Positions 15,556 to 25,056 of a stretch of DNA of 41,616 nucleotides are shown piece by piece. Position 1 is the first letter of the stretch. Every line of letters starts with the position of its first letter. This DNA comes from Actinomadura sp. BRA 177. Its GTDB lineage: Bacteria > Actinomycetota > Actinomycetes > Streptosporangiales > Streptosporangiaceae. Below the pieces are notes generated by a model that was not told the origin of the DNA, ran no database searches, and worked only from the letters and a program-made list of their open reading frames with translations. Made by a program: the position numbers and the translations under genes. The stretch spans positions 1 through 41,616 of the forward strand of contig NZ_JABXFD010000370.1 in NCBI RefSeq assembly GCF_013372625.1. Direction: 5' to 3'.

Positions 15556-16866
15556 ATGATGGCGAGGCGGTTAGGACGGTTCGTGGCGGCCGCGGGTGTC
15601 GCGGCGGCGCTCACGATCGCGTCCGCGCAGGTCCCGGCGCAGGCCGCGGGGCCCGGTGCCCCTCCCGTCGCGGTCGCCACGCAGCGGCCGCCCACCATGC
15701 CGTTCGATCCGGCCAAGCTGCGCGCGACCCTGGACGCCACCCGCGACGCCGGCATGTACGGGCTGTTCTCCGAGGCCCGCGACGGCCGGACGGCATGGGA
15801 CGGCGCGTCCGGTGTCGCCGACGTGCGGACGGGACGCCCGGTCACGCCCGGCATGCGGCAGCGCGTCGGCAGCATCACCAAGTCGTTCGTCGCTACCGCG
15901 ATCCTTCAGCAGGTCGAGCAGGGGCACATCAGCCTCGACGCATCGGTCGCCCAGTACCTACCCGGCCTCATCCCGGGGCGGCTGGGGCAGCAGATCACCG
16001 TCCGCATGCTGCTCAACCACACCAGTGGGATCGGTGACTACGTCGTCACGGCGTTCCCTTCGCTGAAGGAACTGTCGCCGCAAAGCCTGGACGAGTTCCG
16101 GTTCCGCAACGTCCCGCCGGAACAGCTCATTCAGTGGGGGTTGAGCGCACCCCGCACCGGGATGCCCGGCGAGCGCTGGTCGTACTCCAATACCAACTAC
16201 ATCATCGCCGGGCGGCTCCTGGAAAAGGTGACCGGAACCAAGGCGGAGCAGTACATCACGCGGAACGTCATCGAGAAGGCCGGGCTCAGGCACACCTACT
16301 TCCCGGACTCACCGTGGGTGGTCGGGCCCCACTCGCGGATGTACGAATCGCTGTACCAGCACGTGAAACCACCGCGCGACTACAGCGTCTTCAACATGAG
16401 CTGGGCTTGGACGGCGGGCGCGCTGGTCTCCACCATGGACGACCTCAACCGCTTCTACCGCAAGCTCCTCACCGGCCGCATCATCGGTATGGACGCCTTG
16501 GCGCAGATGAAGCGCACCGTCCCGGTGAAGGACGCGGACGGCAACGTCCTCATGAACTACGGTCTAGGCCTCTACTCGCTCGACCTGCCATGCGGGACGT
16601 TCTGGGGCCACGACGGCGCCGTCTTCGGGGCCGGCACCCAGTCGCTGACGTCCGCCGGCGGCGCGCGTCAGGTCTCGGTCGCCCTCAATCTGATGAAGTA
16701 CCAGCAGCTCAACGCCAACGGCACGCTCGTCCCGCACCCGATCGACAGCGCGCTCGGCGCGCACGTGGTCGAGGCCCTCTGCGGCACGCAGCCCGGGGTG
16801 CGGACGGCCGGTCCGGACGAGCTCGTCCGGCTGCTGCCGCTGCAGTTCGCGCGCACCGTCCGCTGA
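15556..16866 (+). CDS. Secreted serine hydrolase, beta-lactamase/D-Ala-D-Ala carboxypeptidase class C family
   Basis: A 436-residue exported serine hydrolase. The N-terminus MMARRLGRFVAAAGVAAAL is a signal peptide, likely cut after AQA near residue 30. The active-site motifs are S106-I-T-K109 (SxxK), Y210-S-N212 (YxN), and H352-D-G354 (the HxG equivalent of KTG). This set fits class C beta-lactamase-like peptidases and esterases, as in Streptomyces R61 DD-carboxypeptidase. I chose ATG 15556 because GGAGAG lies just upstream and it begins the signal peptide; the frame stays open to 15457, but those codons lie in the sigma terminator. Whether it acts on peptidoglycan or esters cannot be told. 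Confidence 0.9.
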   Translation: MMARRLGRFVAAAGVAAALTIASAQVPAQAAGPGAPPVAVATQRPPTMPFDPAKLRATLDATRDAGMYGLFSEARDGRTAWDGASGVADVRTGRPVTPGMRQRVGSITKSFVATAILQQVEQGHISLDASVAQYLPGLIPGRLGQQITVRMLLNHTSGIGDYVVTAFPSLKELSPQSLDEFRFRNVPPEQLIQWGLSAPRTGMPGERWSYSNTNYIIAGRLLEKVTGTKAEQYITRNVIEKAGLRHTYFPDSPWVVGPHSRMYESLYQHVKPPRDYSVFNMSWAWTAGALVSTMDDLNRFYRKLLTGRIIGMDALAQMKRTVPVKDADGNVLMNYGLGLYSLDLPCGTFWGHDGAVFGAGTQSLTSAGGARQVSVALNLMKYQQLNANGTLVPHPIDSALGAHVVEALCGTQPGVRTAGPDELVRLLPLQFARTVR

Positions 16867-16896
16867 TTGTCGGAGGGGCCGCCTAGTGTCCCGGGC

Positions 16897-19448
16897 ATGC
16901 CGAGCGCGACCGAGACGCATGACACCGCCGCCTGGGAGAAGATCGCGGCCCTCATCGAGGAGCGAGACCCCGAAGTGGTCGCGGACGCCGTCCGCGACCT
17001 GGACGACGCCGGGCGGCGCGCGGTCGCCAGGGCGCTGCCGGGCCACGTCAAGGCGGTCCGGGCGCGGCGCGAACCGTGGGAGGACATCGACGACTTCGCG
17101 CCCACCTTCCGCGCGGCGGGCGCCGTCGCGCTGGGCGGATCCTCCGCCGTCGCGGCCTGGCTGACCCGGCGCGAGTTCAACTCGCGCTGGTCGGGCGGCC
17201 ACGACGACACCGACCTGCTCCTGGAGCTGTGGGTCGATCGCGACGACGCCTGGCTGGCCGACCTCGCGCGGCGGCTGACGCTCCGGCTGCGCGGTCCCCG
17301 GCACCTCGGGCTCGACCTCGTCCTGGCGCTGCTGGCCGAGACCGGGATCGAACCGCCCGAACACGACGCCCTCGTGGTCGGCTGGGTGTCGTCCGGGCCG
17401 CCCCGCCCGAAGGACCCGCTGCTGCCCGTCCTGCTGCCGCGCATCTTCGAGGCGGAGGGCGTCGGCCGGGAACTGCGCGACAATCCGTCCTGGCCGCGGA
17501 CGCTGCCGACACTCGCCGAGCGGGGCGTGATCGACCGCCGGATGCTGCTGGACGGCTGCGTCCGCCGGTTCCTGCGCGGCGGGACGACCCTCGACCTGCG
17601 GTTCTTCGTCCGCCTGCACGGCCTGCTCATCCCTGCGGACCCGGCCGTACGGGAACGCGAGATCCTCGAATACGCCCGCGACTACGTGCGGCTGCCGCCC
17701 GCCGCGCCCGGCCCCGTCGCCGACGTCGCGCTCGGCCTCCTGATGGAGCCCGCGGAACTGCCCTCGCAGCACGTGGCGGAGGCACTGGACGGGGTGCTGT
17801 TCCGCGCCGAGTCCGGGCTGGTGAAGTCGGGGCTGTCGTGTCTGGAGAAGACGATCAGGGGCAGGCCGGAACTGGCCGGCGACTGCGCCGCCGCCCTCGC
17901 GCAGGCGTTCGCGCACGAGTCGTACACGGTGCAGGAGCGCGCGGTCCGGATCGCGCTCAAGCTCCCCGAGAGCGCCGACACGACCGTGCTCGTCGACGCC
18001 GTCCCGCTGCTCGCCCCCGACCTCAGCGCGAAAGCCGCCGCCCGCTTCGGCGGCGACGTCGCCGAACCGGACGACGACCTGCCGCCCGCCCTCGCCGTCG
18101 CGCCCCCGGACCCGCTTCCGCCGCTACCGCCGCCGATCACCCGGCCGGTGGAACTGGCCGAGGCGCTCACCGCCTACCACCTGGACTGGCCGGTGCTCGA
18201 ACGGGTCCTTGACGCGTTCCTCCGGCTCGCCCGCCGGGACGCAGACGACCTGCGCGCCGCTCTCCGGCCCAACCATGAGGTGGACCTCTACTACCCGAGG
18301 CTGGCCGAGGGAGGCTGGCTCTCGCCGCGGGAATGGCTCCAGGTGGCAGTGCGGCTGCTGACCGGCTCGGCGCCGGTGCCCCCCGACTGGCGCGACCGGC
18401 TGTCGGCGCTCCACAGCCTGGCCAACCCGTATGCGCTCGAACTGCACCGGTGCGCGGAGATCGCCGTCGCCGTCGCCGATGGGACGCTGCCGCCGATGCT
18501 GCTCGCCACCCCACCGAGCCGACCGGCCATATCGACCCGGGCACGTTCGTGGCCCGGCTGGAGACACTGCAGGCCACGGGCATCGCGCCCGGGTCCGCCG
18601 ACCTCCAGCAGGCCCTGCTGCGGCTGCCCCGCGAGATCGACGCGGACGCCGTCCGGCGCGCGTCCGAACTGACCTCGCCCGCCGGGCGCGTCGCCGCGCG
18701 CTGGCTGGCCGAGGGCGGGCTGCCCGTCCCCGAGGTGTCGATGCGGCCGCTGGCGGACGGCCTGCCCGAGCCCGTGATAGCGGCCCCGCGGACGGGACTG
18801 CCGCTGGTCGACGCGGTGTTCGAGGGACCGCCGAAGTACGCCGACTGGCGTCATGAGGCGGGCCGGAACAGCTGGCCGCTGCAGCTGCCGTCCCATCCCG
18901 AGGTCGTCGCCGCGCACTTCCTGCCTCATCTGCGCCCCAAGAACCGCTATTTCGGGCTCGGGGCGCCCGTGGGCGAACTCATCAGGCTCACCCCGGGGGA
19001 CGGGCCGTTCGCCGAGGCCGTCGCGCACTTCCTGGCTCGTCAGCTCGCCGATCGGCGCGTGGACGGCGCCGACGAGACGCTGCTCACCATGGCCGCCCGG
19101 GGTGACCTGCCCGCCGCCGCACTCGGCCGCCACATCGGGCAACTCGTACGGGACGGCGAGATCCGCCCGGTGCGGATCATCGAGGCGCTCGAACGCGCGG
19201 CGGACGCGGGCGCCTACCGCCAGGTGTGGGACACGATCGCCGCCGCCCTGCCCGTCCTGTGCCCCGAGCCGGGGGAGCGGCCGGTGAACTCCCTCGACCG
19301 CCTGATCGCCCTCGGCCTCAAGACCGCACGCTGGTCGGATGCCCATGGCGCCATCCCCGGGATCGAGCAACTCGCCGGACGCAAGGGCTCGTCCAACGTC
19401 GTCCGCGAGGCCCGCGCCTTGTCCACCCACCTCGCCGCCGCGCCATGA
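16897..19448 (+). CDS. Large HEAT-repeat-like protein resembling DUF6493 (frameshifted)
   Basis: An 850-residue protein if one lost base is restored. It is rich in paired helices of HEAT/ARM type (EALDGVLFRAESGLVKSGLS, EERAVRIALKLP-like), with a Pro-rich linker near residue 405-425 (PPDPLPPLPPPITRP) and a C-terminal part whose LLATPTEPTGHIDPGTFV segment resembles what I recall of DUF6493 proteins. The frame breaks near 18509-18512: the first frame reads LLATPPSRPAI and ends at 18672, while the conserved continuation lies one base back and runs to 19448. A CCCC run that would need to be CCCCC explains it. Start ATG 16897 is in frame but has no good ribosome binding site. Usual SWIM and MoxR/VWA neighbours of DUF6493 are absent here. 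Confidence 0.7.
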
Positions 19449-19488
19449 CCAAGCCCCATATGTCGCCGCGACTCTGGCCTGGTGGCGG

Positions 19489-20421
19489 TCAGGTGAGATC
19501 TGACGGGTCGGTGTTGGCGCCGCAGAGGACGACCACCACGCGTTCGCCCGGGGACGGGCGGTAGGCGCCGGTGCGGAGGGCGGCGAGTGCGGCGGCGGTG
19601 CCGTGCTCGACGACCAGGCGGTATTCGGCCCACAGGTACCGGCGGGCCTCGATGATCGCCTCGTCGGAGACCAGGACGGGCCGGACGCCGGTGCGGGACG
19701 CGACCGAGAACGCGATCTCGCCGAGCCGGGTCGCCCCCAGCGAGTCGGCGGCGATCCCGGAGACGTCCACGTTGACGGGACGTCCGGAGTGGAGGGCGCG
19801 CTCCATGGTCGGGATGGTCTCGGGCTCCACGCCCACGACCCGCGCGGTGCCTTCAAGCGCGGCGGCGACGCCCGCCATCAGCCCGCCACCGCCGACCGCG
19901 ATCAGGACGGTGTCGACCTCGCCGCCCGTCTGCTCCAGGATCTCCAGGCCCAGCGTGCCCTGACCGGCGCAGACCTCGGGCAGGTCGTAGGCGTGGCAGA
20001 GCAGAGCCCCGGTGTCGGCGGCGCGCTTGGTGGCGGCGTCCTGCGCCTCGGCGTACCGCGTCCCGACCTGGACGACCGTGGCGCCGAGCGCGCGCAGCCG
20101 CGCGACCTTCACCGCCGGCGCCGTCTCCGGAACGAACACCTCCGCGGGCACGCCCACCTCCGCCGCCGCGTACGCGAACGCGAGCCCCGCGTTCCCGCCG
20201 GAGGCCGCCACGACACCGACGCCCGGCAGCCGCCCCTCGTCCCGCGCCGCCAGGATGTGGTTGAACGCGCCCCGCGCCTTGAACGACCCCGTGTGCTGGG
20301 TCAGCTCAAGCTTCAGCCACATCCGCCCCGCCGACCCCGGCTCAACCTCCATCACCGGCGTGCGCCGAACATGCCCCGCCACCCGCCGCGCCGCCACCTC
20401 AACGTCCGAATGATCGATCAC
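19489..20421 (-). CDS. Threonine/serine dehydratase-like PLP enzyme
   Basis: A 310-residue fold-type II PLP enzyme. The Schiff-base lysine is Lys48 in HTGSFKARGAFN, the substrate loop is SGGNAGLAFAYAA, and the phosphate-binding glycine run is VGGGGLMAG. It lacks a C-terminal ACT regulatory domain, so it is a short catabolic-type threonine or serine dehydratase (or a serine racemase-like relative) making 2-oxobutyrate or pyruvate and ammonia. GTG start at 20421 has GGGAGG seven bases upstream. It lies 147 bases downstream of the ECF42 gene on the same strand and is probably separately transcribed. The conversion is inferred from family; exact substrate is not shown. Confidence 0.88.
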   Translation of the reverse strand: MIDHSDVEVAARRVAGHVRRTPVMEVEPGSAGRMWLKLELTQHTGSFKARGAFNHILAARDEGRLPGVGVVAASGGNAGLAFAYAAAEVGVPAEVFVPETAPAVKVARLRALGATVVQVGTRYAEAQDAATKRAADTGALLCHAYDLPEVCAGQGTLGLEILEQTGGEVDTVLIAVGGGGLMAGVAAALEGTARVVGVEPETIPTMERALHSGRPVNVDVSGIAADSLGATRLGEIAFSVASRTGVRPVLVSDEAIIEARRYLWAEYRLVVEHGTAAALAALRTGAYRPSPGERVVVVLCGANTDPSDLT

Positions 20422-20568
20422 GCCACTCCCTCCCGAGCTCCTTTAAGTAGCAAAACACACCTTGGCGCATGACCGTCCCGAGCCGCCATCGACCACCCGC
20501 TGACCACGCTCACGCTCGGCGACACACTGCTGACGAGCAGAGGGGGACGGGCGGCCTTCGGGAGAGCC

Positions 20569-21849
20569 TCAACTCGTTGCGGGGGGAGGAGAAGCGAGGG
20601 CGGCGGCTCGGGACAGGAGGGTGGTGCGTTCGGGGGCGTTGCGGGTGAGGGCCGCGGCGCGCTCGAATTCTGTGCGGGCCTCGTCGGGGCGGCCCAGGCG
20701 TTCCAGGAGGTCGCCTCGGACGCTTGGCAGCAGGTGGTAGTCGCGCAGGGTCGGCTCGTCCATCAGGGGGTCGACGATTTGCAGGCCCTTCTCTGGGCCG
20801 TGTGCCATGCCGACCGCCACCGCGCGGTTCAGTTCCACGACCGGGGACGGGGCGATGGTCGCGAGGATCTCGTAGAGGGAGGAGATCTGCGCCCAGTCGG
20901 TCTCCTCGGGGGCGAGGGCCTGGGCGTGGGTCGCGGCGATCGCGGCTTGCAGGACGTAGGGGCCGGGGGGTTCGCCGATGTCCTTGGCGCGGAGTAGGGC
21001 GGTGAAGCCGCGGTGGATGAGGAGGCGGTCCCAGCGGGCGCGGTCCTGTTCCAGGATGGGGATGGGTTCGCCGGACGGGCCGGTGCGCACGCGTGTGCGG
21101 GACGCCTGGATCTCCATCAGGGCGGCGAGCCCGTGGACCTCGGGTTCGCCGGGGGCGAGTTCGGCGAGGACGCGGCCGAGGCGGAGCGCCTCCTGGCACA
21201 GGTCCGTCCGCACCCAGTCGTCGCCGGCCGTGGCCGCGTACCCCTCGTTGAAGATCAGGTAGACGACCTCCAGGACGGACGACAGCCGAGCGGCACGGTC
21301 CGGTCCGGTGGGGACCTCGAACGGTACGCCGGCGTCCGAGAGAGTGCGTTTCGCCCGGACGATCCGCTGCGCCACCGTCGGCTCGGAGACGAGGAACGCG
21401 TGCGCGATCTCGTCGGTGGTGAGGCCGCCGAGCATCCGCAGCGTCAGCGCGACCCGCGCCTGCACGGACAGCACCGGATGGCAGGCGGTGAAGATCAGCC
21501 GCAGGACGTCGTCCTCGATCTGCTCGTCGTCCGGGACGTCGAGCTCCGGCGGCGCCTGGCTCTCCAGGTCGCGGCCGATCTCCTCCAGCTTGTGCTCGAG
21601 GCGCTGCTGCCGGCGGATGCGGTCGATGGCGCGGCGCTTGCCGACGGCCATGAGCCAGGCGCCCGGGTTGTCCGGGACGCCCGACTCCGGCCACTGTTCG
21701 AGCGCGGCGACCAGCGCGTCCTGCGCGAGTTCCTCGGCGAGCCCGATGTCGTGCACCATGCGGGCGAGCCCGGCGATGATGCGCGCGGCCTCCAGCCGCC
21801 ACACCGCGTCGATGCTCGCGTGCACGCCGGGCGCGTTCGAAGCCGTCAC
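20569..21849 (-). CDS. ECF42-type RNA polymerase sigma factor (DUF6596, TPR-like C-terminus)
   Basis: A 426-residue ECF sigma factor. The N-terminal 175 residues hold sigma region 2 (LAEELAQDALVAALEQWP, GAWLMAVGKRRAIDRIRR) and region 4 (LTLRMLGGLTTDEIAHAFLV, AQRIVRAKR). The remaining 250 residues are the DUF6596/TPR-like extension (YLIFNEGYAAT, LNRAVAVGMAHGPEKGL) that marks the ECF42 group. ECF42 genes are characteristically paired with DGPF/YCII proteins and lack a classical anti-sigma factor; that partner lies 50 bases upstream here. The GTG start at 21849 has no clear ribosome binding site, suggesting coupling to the upstream gene. A matching ECF42-type promoter precedes the pair. Confidence 0.93.
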   Translation of the reverse strand: MTASNAPGVHASIDAVWRLEAARIIAGLARMVHDIGLAEELAQDALVAALEQWPESGVPDNPGAWLMAVGKRRAIDRIRRQQRLEHKLEEIGRDLESQAPPELDVPDDEQIEDDVLRLIFTACHPVLSVQARVALTLRMLGGLTTDEIAHAFLVSEPTVAQRIVRAKRTLSDAGVPFEVPTGPDRAARLSSVLEVVYLIFNEGYAATAGDDWVRTDLCQEALRLGRVLAELAPGEPEVHGLAALMEIQASRTRVRTGPSGEPIPILEQDRARWDRLLIHRGFTALLRAKDIGEPPGPYVLQAAIAATHAQALAPEETDWAQISSLYEILATIAPSPVVELNRAVAVGMAHGPEKGLQIVDPLMDEPTLRDYHLLPSVRGDLLERLGRPDEARTEFERAAALTRNAPERTTLLSRAAALASPPPATS

Positions 21850-21899
21850 GCTGCCGATGAGAGCACCCGCACCGGCCGCCGCGCAAGCTCAGCGGGCGC

Positions 21900-22253
21900 T
21901 CACTGCCCGGGGAACGGGTCGTCCGGGCCGAACACCTGCTTGATGACGCCCGCGCCGTCCCCGACGATCGAGTAGAACCGCTTGGACAGCTCGATCGCCT
22001 CCTCGCGGGTGCGCACCTCGACGAGCGCGAAGCCGACCACGCCCTCCTTGGCCTCGGTGAACGGGCCGTCGGTCACGGTGACCTTGCCGCCGGACGAGGT
22101 GATGCGGGTGCCGTACGGCTCCAGCCCGCCGGTCGCGAGGAGCACCCCCGCCTTGGCCGTCTCCTCGATGAACCTGCCCATCTCCCGCTGGAGCCGCTCG
22201 TCCGGCTGGGCGTCGTCCGGGCCGGCGTCCGTGGTCATCAACAGGAACCGCAT
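21900..22253 (-). CDS. YCII-related DGPF-motif protein
   Basis: A 117-residue YCII-fold protein. The signature VTDGPFTEAKEGVVGF is present, with the N-terminal MRFLLMTTDAG strand and a FYSIVGDGAG near the C-terminus. These proteins accompany ECF42-type sigma factors and are thought to be their regulators or targets; no enzymatic activity is established. ATG start at 22253 has GAGGAGG six bases upstream. It is the first gene of the pair and sits about 45 bases downstream of a TGTCGA-N17-CGA promoter. Confidence 0.93.
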   Translation of the reverse strand: MRFLLMTTDAGPDDAQPDERLQREMGRFIEETAKAGVLLATGGLEPYGTRITSSGGKVTVTDGPFTEAKEGVVGFALVEVRTREEAIELSKRFYSIVGDGAGVIKQVFGPDDPFPGQ

Positions 22254-22304
22254 GGGTGCCTCCTCTGTCGTGTGTCCGGGTCATCCCCGGCCTTTGCTGA
22301 CGCG

Positions 22305-22330
22305 TCGAAGAAGGGGAGACCGGATCGACA
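22305..22330 (-). promoter_or_regulatory. Putative ECF42 autoregulated promoter
   Basis: On the minus strand TGTCGA (22330-22325) is followed after 17 bases by CGA (22307-22305), pointing at the YCII and ECF42 genes. From memory, the reported ECF42 promoter has TGTCGA at -35 and CGA at -10, so this is a match in sequence and spacing and implies autoregulation. Confidence 0.6.
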
Positions 22331-22523
22331 TCCCGCCCCGATCTTTTTCAGATTTTTCTTCGAGTCGGGATCCTGCCAGGTCAGCGCCCGGCAGGCTGGA
22401 AATGCCGCGTGCTGTTCGTCCAGATCACCACAAACCGGGAGGATCGGGACAGGTGGGCAAGCGGCCCGGGGTCGAGTAACTTCTCCCCGTAGGTAGTTTT
22501 CTTGCGCGCCGAGGAGGAGTTCC

Positions 22524-23345
22524 GTGGGAGAGTCAGCACCGGACGACGGTGCCCGGCCCGAACCCGGCATCGACGACACCGTGCCGCAGTCCGCGCGCAT
22601 CTGGAACTACTGGCTGGGCGGCAAGGACAACTACCCGGTCGACCGCGCCGCGGGCGACCAGTTCGTCTCCGTCTACCCGCAGATCGTGGACGTCGCCCGG
22701 CACTCGCGGGCCTTCCTCTCGCGGGCCGTCCGGTACATGGCGGGCACCGCGGGCATCCGGCAGTTCCTCGACATCGGCACCGGCCTGCCCACCGTCGACA
22801 ACACGCACGAGGTCGCGCAGCGCGCCGCGCCGGACGCCCGCATCGTGTACGTCGACAACGACCCGCTCGTCCTCTCGCACGCCCGCGCCCTGCTGACCAG
22901 CAGGCCGGAGGGCACCACCAGCTACGTGGACGCCGACCTGCGCGACCCGGACCGCATCCTCGCCGAGGCCGGCCGGACGCTCGACCTCGGCCGCCCCGTC
23001 GGGCTGATGCTGCTGAACATCCTCGGGCACATCGCCGACTACGACGAGGCGCGCTCGATCGTCCGGCACCTGGTGGACGCGCTGCCGCCCGGCAGCCACC
23101 TCGCGGTCGCGGACGGCACCGACGTCGTCACCGGCGAGGCGTTCCGCACCGCCATCGGCCTGTGGAACCAGGCCAGCGACACTCCGTACCACCTGCGGAC
23201 CCCCGAGCTGATCGGCGGCTACTTCGCGGGCCTGGAGGTCCTGGAGCCGGGCGTCGTGCCGGTGTCGCGGTGGCGCGCCGAGCCGGGCCCGTTCGGGGAG
23301 CCGGACGACGTGGACGAGTTCTGCGCCGTGGGGGTGAAGTCATGA
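22524..23345 (+). CDS. SAM-dependent methyltransferase, DUF574 type
   Basis: A 273-residue methyltransferase of the actinomycete DUF574 family. Visible features are the family N-terminus SARIWNYWLGGKDNYPVDRA, motif I FLDIGTGLPTVDNTHEVAQ, and the acidic SAM-ribose site YVDNDPLVLSHARALL. Its substrate is unknown; the family is expanded in Streptomyces and relatives. GTG start at 22524 is preceded by GAGGAGG. The stop overlaps the following XRE gene by four bases (ATGA), an operon not previously familiar to me: DUF574 genes are usually scattered singletons. Coupling suggests the two products work together. Confidence 0.9.
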   Translation: MGESAPDDGARPEPGIDDTVPQSARIWNYWLGGKDNYPVDRAAGDQFVSVYPQIVDVARHSRAFLSRAVRYMAGTAGIRQFLDIGTGLPTVDNTHEVAQRAAPDARIVYVDNDPLVLSHARALLTSRPEGTTSYVDADLRDPDRILAEAGRTLDLGRPVGLMLLNILGHIADYDEARSIVRHLVDALPPGSHLAVADGTDVVTGEAFRTAIGLWNQASDTPYHLRTPELIGGYFAGLEVLEPGVVPVSRWRAEPGPFGEPDDVDEFCAVGVKS

Positions 23346-24241
23346 GCCGCCGTCCCCGTCCGGACGAGCCGGCCCGCGTCGCGCCCGACCTCCGGGACGC
23401 CGGGCCGACCGTGCTGCGCATGGTGGTCGGCGCGCAGCTGCGCCGGTTCCGCGAGGCCGCCGGGATCTCCACCGAGGCCGCCGGCTACGAGATCCGCGGC
23501 TCGCACTCCAAGATCAGCCGGATGGAGCTGGGCCGCGTCGGCTTCAAGGAACGTGACATCGCCGACCTCCTCACCTTCTACGGCGTGACCGACGGCGGCG
23601 TCCGCGAAACCCTGCTGGACCTGGCCGAGCACGCCAACACGCCCGGCTGGTGGCAGGCGTACGGCGACGTGGTGCCCGGCTGGTTCGAGCCCTATCTCGG
23701 GCTGGAGCAGGGCGCCGGGGTCGTCCGCGTCTACGAGGTCCAGGACGTCCCGGAGCTGCTGCAGACCCCGGAGTACGCCCGCGCCCTCCTCACCGTCCGC
23801 CACCCGGATGCGTCCAAGGAGGAGATCGAGCGGCGGGTCGAGCTGCGCATGGCGCGCCGCCGCGTGTTCGACCGCCCCGAGCCGCTGAAGCTGTGGGCCG
23901 TCCTGGACGAGGCGGTACTGCGCCGCACCGTCGGCGGCCCCGCGACGATGCGCGCGCAGATCGAGCACCTGATCGAGACGGCGGAGCGGCCGAACGTCAC
24001 CGTGCAGGTCCTGCCGTTCACTTCCGGCGGCCACGCGGCCGAGAGCGGCCCGGTGACGCTGCTGCGGTTCGCCGAGCGCGAGCTGCCCGACGTCGTCTAC
24101 CTGGAGCAGCTCACCGGCGCCCTCTACCCGGACCGGACGGCCGACATCGCCCGCTACCGGGACGTCCTCAACCGCCTCGGCGTCCAGGCCGAACCGCCGT
24201 CCCGCACCGGGGAGATCCTCCGCGCCGCCCTCACCCGCTGA
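23342..24241 (+). CDS. XRE-family regulator with DUF5753-type C-terminal domain
   Basis: A 299-residue paralogue of the regulator at 5613; roughly half the residues look identical by eye. The XRE domain is at about 25-80 (GAQLRRFREAAGISTEAAG, SHSKISRMELGRVGFKERD), then the DUF5753-type core ANTPGWWQAYGDVVPGWF, YEVQDVPELLQTPEYARAL and VTVQVLPFTSGGHAAESG. It has a 24-residue Arg/Pro-rich N-terminal extension. Start is ATG 23342, overlapping the methyltransferase stop. No DUF397 gene or ATPase is next to it, unlike the first copy. The 3' end overlaps the convergent reductase gene by 11 bases. Confidence 0.9.
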   Translation: MSRRPRPDEPARVAPDLRDAGPTVLRMVVGAQLRRFREAAGISTEAAGYEIRGSHSKISRMELGRVGFKERDIADLLTFYGVTDGGVRETLLDLAEHANTPGWWQAYGDVVPGWFEPYLGLEQGAGVVRVYEVQDVPELLQTPEYARALLTVRHPDASKEEIERRVELRMARRRVFDRPEPLKLWAVLDEAVLRRTVGGPATMRAQIEHLIETAERPNVTVQVLPFTSGGHAAESGPVTLLRFAERELPDVVYLEQLTGALYPDRTADIARYRDVLNRLGVQAEPPSRTGEILRAALTR

Positions 24242-24803
24242 CCGGCGCGGCGGCCGGGACGTAGGTCGCGATGATCACGCCGGTCTTGAAGACCTCCGTG
24301 CCGGCCAGCTCGAAGGACGCCGCGAAGCCCGCCCGGGCGAGCAGCTCGCCCGGGTCGGCGGAGCCGACGATCACCGGGTGGATCCACAGCCGCACCTCGT
24401 CCAGCAGCCGGTGCCGCACCAGCGTCCGCGACACCGGCCCGAACCCGTACTGCAGGATGTCCTGCCCGTCCCGCTCCTTCAGCGCGGTGATCTCGGCGGC
24501 GGCGCCGGCCCGCCGGATCACCGTGGTGTCGCCCCAGCCGGGCTTCCGCAGCGAGTCGGACACGACGTAGTGCGGCAGCGTGTTCATCCGCACGCCGAAG
24601 TCGCCGGCCGCCTCCGCCATCGCCGGCCACGCCTGCGAGAACCCGTCGAACGTCCGGCGCCCCATCAGCAGCGCCCCGCACGAGAACAGCAGGTCCCGCG
24701 CGTAGTCGGCGGCCTCCTGCTGGAAGAACGGCGACGTCCAGTTCTGCGGCTTCTCGATGACGCCGTCCAGCGACACGTACGTCGAGTTGACGATCTTGCG
24801 CAT
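24231..24803 (-). CDS. RibD/dihydrofolate reductase-like family protein
   Basis: A 190-residue RibD C-terminal/DHFR-fold protein. The family start MRKIVNSTYVSLDGVIEKP and the GALLMGRRTFDGF and GQDILQYGFGPVSRTLVRH segments (NADPH-binding type) are clear. It probably reduces a small substrate with NADPH, but the actual reaction is unknown for most members. ATG 24803 has GGAGGG five bases upstream; the open frame runs to 24854 but those codons lie ahead of that site. It ends within the convergent XRE gene (11-bp overlap). Confidence 0.88.
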   Translation of the reverse strand: MRKIVNSTYVSLDGVIEKPQNWTSPFFQQEAADYARDLLFSCGALLMGRRTFDGFSQAWPAMAEAAGDFGVRMNTLPHYVVSDSLRKPGWGDTTVIRRAGAAAEITALKERDGQDILQYGFGPVSRTLVRHRLLDEVRLWIHPVIVGSADPGELLARAGFAASFELAGTEVFKTGVIIATYVPAAAPVSG

Positions 24804-25056
24804 GCTGCCCTCCGCGGCTCGGCTCCTCCTGCTCTTCTCGCCCCGGGCCACCACCGCGCGCCACCCCGTTTACGACATCCTTACGCTCCCTTGCGCACGA
24901 CCTTCTCCGATCCGCCCGCACACGCCTGCCGGGCGCACCCTCCGCAGGGTGGGAAGTTGATGGCGATTTGTTCGTATTTCGAGAAGGTTGCGAAAGGTCA
25001 AAGAATCGTCACGACGCCTTGTAGGCCCGGCCGGGCATGGATGATCATGAGCCTTC

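Noticed and set aside
24923..24951. CACCCT/AGGGTG hairpin as a terminator
   Set aside because: Only six base pairs, no U-tract, and both adjacent genes start rather than end here.
24378..25056. N-terminal extension of the long plus-strand open frame reaching 28376
   Set aside because: The part before about 26130 is Arg/Ala/Pro-rich noise; only the section after the frameshift is the real permease.
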